DNA from: Lonicera japonica
Taxonomy: Eukaryota; Streptophyta; Magnoliopsida; Dipsacales; Caprifoliaceae
Direction of reading: 5' to 3'
DNA length: 64,000 bases
Assembly: GCA_021464415.1 (NCBI GenBank)
Contig: CM038466.1
Span: 32,766,833 to 32,830,832 of the forward strand
The notes below the pieces were generated by a model. The model did no database searches. It saw only the letters and a list, made by a program, of their open reading frames with translations, and was not told the DNA's origin. Within the stretch, counting starts at the first letter, position 1. Each line of letters begins with the position of its first letter. The translations under genes were made by a program, and so were the position numbers. Positions 58,077-64,000 of the stretch are shown here, piece by piece.

Positions 58077-58739
58077 CTGTCAAAAGGCTGAGATGAGAAG
58101 CCATACCAAAGAATAAATATATCATTATAATCGACAATGCAAATCTTACAAATGTATCAACATGTTAGGGGGTAAAATATAGAAATGGTAAAATGTGCAA
58201 GTAATAACCAAGTATGTTTAGAAAATCAAAACATGATGGGGGGTGTGATGAAAAAAGTTGGTTTTTGAAAATACTATTTGATGGCTTTTCCATGGAATCT
58301 ATTTTGTTGGGTGATGGGTAAGAAGATTTTCCATAAAAAAAAGAGGAAAAGATGCAAAACATCTCCCCACCTTAAACACCTTGTTTTGCGTGAATTTGAT
58401 CCTTTGGATTCACAGTTTCTCTCTCTCTCACAGCAAGGAGCAAAAAGATTCACTACCATTCGTTTCCATTATAGATTCGCTGCTTGATCGGTATCAAATT
58501 AGCTATGGGTCATCAATCATACCAAAAATCATACTGGAAATTGTAAGATTAAGACAACCATCCATATCACAGACAAATTTGCTTTCTTCTTAAATAGTTC
58601 AATGAGAGTATCCTCAGATATAACACACAGATGAGAACATCTATCTAAAATCTAAATAGCAAGGGCGAGGGGTACATTGCAGTTATTTCTGGTAAGCACC
58701 TGAACTTACCAAATTACACCTCATTGATTAAAAATAAAA

Positions 58740-58802
58740 GGAGAGAATAATACTCAATAGGATTCGAACCCATAATCTCACCTTGACCACTCTATCAAAC
58801 TC
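58740..58802 (-). repeat. tRNA-like SINE fragment
   Basis: The minus strand reads GATAGAGTGGTCAAGG, then GGGTTCGAATCC, like pol III A and B boxes. It is too short for a full tRNA fold and lacks a conserved anticodon arm. It lies in the presumed 3'-UTR intron of the VPS32 gene. Confidence 0.4.
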
Positions 58803-59117
58803 CATCACATGATTTATAACTGAATTGAAAATGTACCCATTATCAAGAATTGACATGTTAACATTGCATGCATGTCGACTCTGCTATGAGTTCTAGTAAT
58901 CAATAATTCCGAGATTCTAAAAACCACGGTGTTAGAAAAACGATATTCTAAAAGGACCGATGATTGTGACTCAGTATGTGGCACCAGAGCATTTGTCTTT
59001 GAGTGGAGTGATAAGAGTGTGTTGCACCCACCCACCAACCAATGAATGTATAACAGATCATCCAAGTCATTTATTTTGGGTCGCAAAATTGAGTCCCCCA
59101 GAATTACTTGAAGGAGA

Positions 59118-59139
59118 AAAAAAAAAAAAAAAAAAAGCA
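59118..59139. repeat. Poly(A)/poly(T) run next to the VPS32 stop
   Basis: About 21 A on the plus strand, beginning a few bases past the stop codon of VPS32 as T on the coding strand. Confidence 0.9.
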
Positions 59140-59144
59140 CCTGG

Positions 59145-62100
59145 TCAAAGTGCCATTTCTGCCTGTAATGCAGCGAGTTCATCTTCCTCGGCCGTGCGCC
59201 TCTGAGGCACGGGCCTAGCTGGTTGCCGGCCTGGTGGAACAGGCACCGGAGCTGCTGGTGCCGTAGTTGCAGGCTGAAGAAGCTGTTCCTCCAACTCAGC
59301 GCCTTCTAATTCTTCAAGCTCCGCCTCCAATTCATCCTTCAATATGAAATGGGTTTAGCATGTACACAGAAAATGTGGACCAGAAAAGTAAAATGTCCTC
59401 TATGTATGAAAGTAGAGCTTCAAACGTATCAAAATATTATAAATTAATTTGGATACCTCGTCAAAATCGGCTGCTGCACCGATGGGTGTAGCTAATGCCT
59501 CTTGTATTTGCTTCATGTTCTCTGTCTGCTCATTTATTTCATCCATTGTCTTGTCCACATCATCAATGTTCCTGTAAAATAAGATGCCACTCATCAAATA
59601 AACGTACCAGTTTAATATAAAAAACTACTTCTGTCTTTAACTTAAGTTAGTTTTCTTTTCATGACCATCTCAAATCACGAGTCGCGTTTTGAAATACCAA
59701 AGCTCTAGTCAATTTGATCCTTTGACCATTGATTAAATGAATAGCGTCTCTTTAAGTTTCAACTTTCAAATAATAACTATTATTGATATTGTTTTTCCAA
59801 CATTAAATATATGTATTTAATGATGAATCAGAAAATATATTAACCCCTTCATCCTGTAAAATCCATCCACTTTTCCATTTTGGGAATCTTAAATTTCTAT
59901 AAACTTTGACAAGTCCAACATTAACCATTGTTGTAAATCTCAATATAGCCTTTATTGAAATGTCAATTACACAAGAATAGATCTCCAAAAACAATGTATG
60001 ATGAGGGAAAAACTGGGAAGTTAAAAACACTATGACAAATTTAATAAATTCACTAGGTGTCCTAAAATGCTAGAACTCTTGTAAAGTCAAAGTGGACATG
60101 TTTTGAGCAGGGAAAAAAATATTTGGTGCCTAGCGAGTAGCATGTTCATGCTTTGGTGCACCACGCCCAATGAATATGCAACAAAGTATGATGGGGTAAT
60201 GGAGTATGGGGTTTGGCACTAGCATAGGGAACATGCGGAATGCGCACAACAAAGTTGTTGCTTATTTCTTACTCCCTCCATCACAAATTAAGAGTCTAGT
60301 TTGACCTTCAAATATTTTCAAGGATACACTAATTTCAACGTGATGGTTAAAAAGAAAAGTTGGTATCATGAGATTTGGTGCATTGATTACGTCCTGAAAG
60401 GAAAGTAGACTCTTAATTTAGGACATCCCAAAAAATAATAGAGGACTCCTAATTTGGGCAGAGGGAACACAATATGACACGGGATGTTGATGCTTTCCAT
60501 GCACCTAGTGGCTGGTACATATTTCTAGGGGACCGGGATTGCGAACTAAAAATCAATATGTTCACTTCATTGCCTCAGAAGAAACTAAAGCAAATCTAGA
60601 ACATATAACAAGTAAGCCCTCAAGGTGATTTTAGGAACTTGACATAATTAAAAAAAAAAACACTTCAACTTACGTTGCTTTCTGCATTGCCTTCATAGCA
60701 GAAGCTCCAGTTCTCAAAGCATCAACAGTGTCTGTTGTTGCTTTTGCGCCTTCTAGCAGTATCATCTAAAAACACACATGATATATATAATGAAGGTATC
60801 AATATATTATATATGCAATGGAAATTCAACTAGCATTCACTATATACTATGCACATCATTGAGTGAATTACAAATTACCAAAGCTAACCTGATCATGGAC
60901 GCGCAATTGGAAGTTACCGAGTTGTTCAATTTGCCCTTCATAGAGCCTCTTCCTTTTCAAACATTGGATAGCCGCTGCATGATAGCGTTTGTTATTAAGA
61001 TCATATAATACATTCACGCAGCCCAACATACAAAATCAATAATATGACTATGACTCTATGAGTCCACAGCCTTTGAAAAGCAAAGTAACAAAGAAAACAT
61101 AAACTCCTTCAATCCCAACTTAAGAGTCCAACTTATCTTTTTGGGATGTCCCAAATTCAGTGATATTTCCTTCTTGGGATATAATCAATGTAACAAATGT
61201 TGCATTATATACGTACTCCTAATTTGAGATAGAGGGACTATTTAATACGTTACACTTGAAAGTACTATAGGCCACAGCAACACCTTTAAAGATGTTAACC
61301 CACAAACAATAATGTAATATGCCAAAATCAAGGTACAGAGTAAAAAAGAAAGTACCAATAGCAACGGTGCAATATGCACCACAATGTTGACAACATATGT
61401 GGAATACTGATTGGAATAATCCCGATACTAAGGGTGCATTTGATAAAAAAGATAGGAAAATGATTTAATACATTACTAATTTCTATGAGAAGTTAGAAAA
61501 AGATATGAATGATTAGGTGAGATGTTCAATTATCTTTTTGGTTTTTCCACGTAATCCAGTTCTTTGTCGGTACATAAGAGCATCTCACCAAATTATGCAC
61601 ACCTTTTTCCAAGATCTAAAACTTAATCGTTTTTTCAATCATTTTCCACTTTTTTATTTAATAGATCCTAAATAGACATTAGGAAAGTATGAGTTATTGC
61701 TAACTACTTAAAAAAGCCAAGTATCTTTTATTCTCATCCATTACTGTTAAAGATAAGGGCTCAAGAACAAAAGTGCACGTAAATCAAGATCATACCCCTC
61801 TTGTTCTTTGCTCTGGTAAATTCCTTGGCCTTTTCAACTTCTCCAGCAGCCTTCTTTAAAAGTACATTCTCCTTCTTCTCTAGCATTTCAAGCGTCTAAA
61901 GAGGGTAAAGAATAAACTATTTAGATAACCACATGGCAACAATTGCAAATGCATCTAAGTCCCAGTGACGTACATTTATATATACCACTGAAATAATGAA
62001 ATTAATATGTATATAGCAGGTATTAGATTAGCAATGGTATGGAAACAAAACAAAAAAAAAATCATCTCACTTTTGTCCCTCAAAATCAGAAAGTACATTT

Positions 62101-63686
62101 CACCTCTTCATATATAAGATTATTTGTAGCTCCAACTTTTTAGAAACGGATTGATGCTTGTGCCATGAAACACAACTTGAGGAGTCATGGAAAAAGAGCC
62201 TAAATTAAATAGAGGTATATATTATGTATATAATATATATACATAAATTATATGCATTGTACTTAAACTGCATAAGTACTATTCTTAGTGTAGAGGGACC
62301 CTACCGACGAGCCTATTTTGGCCATATCGGGACCTTACCAATGGGGGCACAAGACCCCACTAGTCCCTTCATACACCCTGGCCCAATCGGTCCAGGGGGC
62401 AACCGGCCCATAGTCTACCGATGAAAGCAGTACCCAGTAGTACCCCCTCCCCTTCTCGGGAATTTGAAGAGACTGCTTGGAAGATTTAACACATGGTTCG
62501 TCGGTGAGCTGTCACCTGACCCCCTCAGGTGGAGAAGGAGACACTAATCATAACCAAACAGAGAGCTATCCTAAACTATTACCCAAACAGTGCCCTATCC
62601 CAAGTGTCATTTTGGATAAGGACAACCCATTTTCCTCTTCTTTGAAAAAAATAAAAAAAAAATGATTGAGCCTTATCTTTTAAGGCAAAAAGCATGTCCC
62701 TACACTAGCCTCTCTATAAATACCCCATTCTCAAAAAGTGTGTTCGTAACTATGTCAGTGTAAGCTCATTGGTTCAAGTCGCTGTTGAAGGAATACTTTT
62801 GCTGTAATTTCCAAAGTGTGAATGGTAATCTTGTAATTTCATATACCTACCAAAAACACCCTTATGCTAGGCTCTACGTAGAGTGTGCAATATGATACCT
62901 AGTAATTTCTCAACGTACGATGGCATTTGGTCAAGTCGCAACCATATGTATTCTTCATGCGTAAGGTTGGTCATGGGTTCAAGTCTTGGCTTTAACATTT
63001 TTTTATTGTAATTTCAAGTGTAAGAAGTGTAATTTCGTAATTTCACATACCTACCAAACCCACTCCTCACGCTTTATAGATAGTAGTATAGATCTCTCGT
63101 TATTTTTTTTGGTTCAAGGATTCGCCCCATGAGTCCAGGCCAACTTTCGGTGGCAACCATATGTATTATTCTTTTTACTGTAATTTCAGGTTCAAGAAGG
63201 GTAATTTCATAACTTCACATACCTACCAAACCCGCTCGTCCCGCTTTATATGCTTTATATACGGTATAGAAGACCTACAAAAACCTCCTCCTCATGCTTT
63301 ATATATAGTATAGATATAGATAGTATAGATCTCTCTTTACTTTTTTCAGTTCGAGGGTTCACCCCACAAGTCCAAGCCAGCTTTCAGGCAGTTCAACTAA
63401 TCCCATTCACTGAGGATTCAACAGCTAACCACCACAGATTTTGCACCCACCGGGACTCGAACTGGGGAGCTCCCAATCGAGCCCGGTGTTCTGAACGCAG
63501 CAGTTCTCTTTATATAATATATGTAACAATATGCGCTATAGATAAAGGAACCATCAGTCTACCAAATACTTCATGTATCACGCTAATAAAATCACAAAAA
63601 TTCATCTATAGTACCTCATTTAACTTGTCTAGAGTAGAAAGAACACTAGTCTCCTGTTTAGGTTTGCCGAAAATCTTCGTAAACAT
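59145..63686 (-). CDS. VPS32: ESCRT-III subunit SNF7 / VPS32 (CHMP4 family)
   Basis: Six minus-strand exons: 63686-63615, 61895-61796, 60974-60889, 60765-60674, 59571-59457 and 59336-59145. The junction phases agree and give 218 residues, typical of plant SNF7. SNF7 polymerises on endosomal membranes as the main ESCRT-III filament, driving inward vesicle budding. It starts MFTKIFGKPKQET, with the basic, helical core seen through TLEMLEKKE, AIQCLKRKRLYE and AMQKATNIDDVDKTMDEI. An acidic coiled part follows (DELEAELEELEGAELEEQ), then a Pro-rich linker. The C-terminal helix TAEEDELAALQAEMAL matches the VPS4-interacting MIM region. Plants usually have two paralogues (VPS32.1/32.2); I cannot tell which. 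All exons look intact. Confidence 0.94.
60272..60467. mobile_element. Stowaway MITE in VPS32 intron
   Basis: It opens CTCCCTCCATCACAAATTAAGAGTC after TA. It closes GGACTCCTAATTTGGGCAGAGGGA, the inverted counterpart. The right-hand TA is lost. It lies in intron 4. Confidence 0.65.
61104..61238. mobile_element. Stowaway MITE in VPS32 intron 2
   Basis: It starts CTCCTTCAATCCCAACTTAAGAGTCC and ends ACTCCTAATTTGAGATAGAGGGAC followed by TA. At 135 bp it is a short, slightly decayed member. Confidence 0.6.
62290..62560. other. GC-rich island in VPS32 intron 1
   Basis: This patch is much more GC-rich than its surroundings, with related phrases CTACCGACGAG (62312) and GTCTACCGATGA (62414). A 66-codon open frame rich in Pro and Gly crosses it but resembles no protein I know. 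It is probably part of an unrecognised transposon. Confidence 0.3.
62755..63320 (+). repeat. Irregular tandem repeats in VPS32 intron 1
   Basis: A unit containing TGTAATTTC, then AATTTCACATACCTACCAAA and a CTCACGCTTTATA end, recurs near 62803-62875, 63008-63080, 63178-63255 and partly 63275-63310. Units are separated by SINE-like pieces (GGTTCAAGTC). Confidence 0.55.
63343..63510 (-). mobile_element. SINE related to the one at 56.5 kb
   Basis: GTCCAAGCCAGCTTTCAGGCAGTTCAACTAATCC (63370) parallels the end of the SINE at 56526-56711. GGGACTCGAACTGGGG (63452) is the B-box region. A shorter 3' piece of the same family is at 63110-63160. No duplication was found. Confidence 0.5.
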
Positions 63687-63990
63687 GATTCAAATTTAAC
63701 GCAAATACAAACTATTGATCTCCTCCTGAATAATCAAAAAAACGATTTGAAGCCAACAGCTTTATCAGAAATCCATGAACTGATCCAGTTAGATACAAGT
63801 ATTTCACGATATTTACTTCTTTCAAGCAATAATTTGTAAATCGTACCTGTGAATTCGACGTTTAAGGTTCAAGAAATCAACGATCGATTGAAGAATTCGA
63901 CCACAATTAGCCGAATTGAGTGTTTGTGGATTTGAAGAAGTAGAGAGAGAGAGAGAGAGAGAGAGTTGTAGGAATTTGGGTTTCTTAGGC
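63687..63990 (-). promoter_or_regulatory. VPS32 5' UTR with intron and (CT)n tract
   Basis: On the minus strand an exon ending CACAG|GTACGA (63847) and an acceptor TATTCAG before 63725 define a 5'-UTR intron of about 121 bp (63726-63846). The leader exon begins upstream in or near a (CT)n tract at 63943-63966, a common feature of plant 5' UTRs. The promoter itself lies beyond or at the window edge. Confidence 0.6.
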
Positions 63991-64000
63991 GTGTTGTTTT

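Overview
This window is nuclear DNA of a flowering plant, most likely a eudicot. It is AT-rich and gene-poor. Its genes are split by canonical GT-AG introns, and the intervening DNA is full of plant-type transposable elements. Nothing seen allows a closer taxonomic call. Gene models below were built by eye from splice consensus, reading phase and family knowledge; no search was run.

Two protein genes can be reconstructed completely, both on the minus strand. The first is an ILR1-type IAA-amino acid hydrolase at 35844-44027: five in-phase exons, 446 residues, an intact metal-binding set, and a C-terminal HDEL ER-retrieval signal. The second is an ESCRT-III core subunit of the SNF7/VPS32 (CHMP4) family at 59145-63686: six coding exons, 218 residues, a 5' UTR intron and a probable 3' UTR intron. 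The first makes free auxin from conjugates in the ER and the second remodels endosomal membranes, so they are not a functional unit.

A third, unrecognised plus-strand gene is suggested by phase-compatible exons at 24576-28246. They encode a basic start, a hydrophobic exon, a Pro-rich exon with an internal tandem duplication, and a membrane segment. A phase-compatible last exon lies 28 kb away at 56457. If both belong to one gene, the auxin hydrolase gene sits inside its intron. That last exon carries an in-frame SINE insertion. A broken copy of a conserved plant protein (SR-repetitive-matrix-like) lies at 30.5-30.9 kb.

Layout: 1-4.2 kb holds a dead Ty3/gypsy RT, LTR-like direct repeats, a foldback element and a hAT element. 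4.2-7.5 kb is non-coding with simple repeats and a 5'-UTR-like stretch. 7.5-12.2 kb is a large palindrome. 13.7-17.9 kb is a third copy of its arm, with another hAT inside. 18.5-24.4 kb is a decayed LINE (minus). 24.5-28.3 kb holds the unknown gene's exons. 29.5-31.7 kb holds a duplication, the pseudogene and a truncated LINE. 32-35.8 kb is AT-rich with one long-inverted-repeat element. 35.8-44.1 kb is the auxin hydrolase gene. 45.8-54.7 kb is a full-length dead LINE (minus) with two LTR-retrotransposon-derived insertions nested in it. 54.7-57.8 kb is AT-rich with the SINE-bearing exon. 57.8-64 kb is the VPS32 gene.

The most informative structures are insertions with visible target-site duplications and, in the 2-3.6 kb and 14-15.6 kb repeats, mutual empty sites that date the insertions relative to the duplication.
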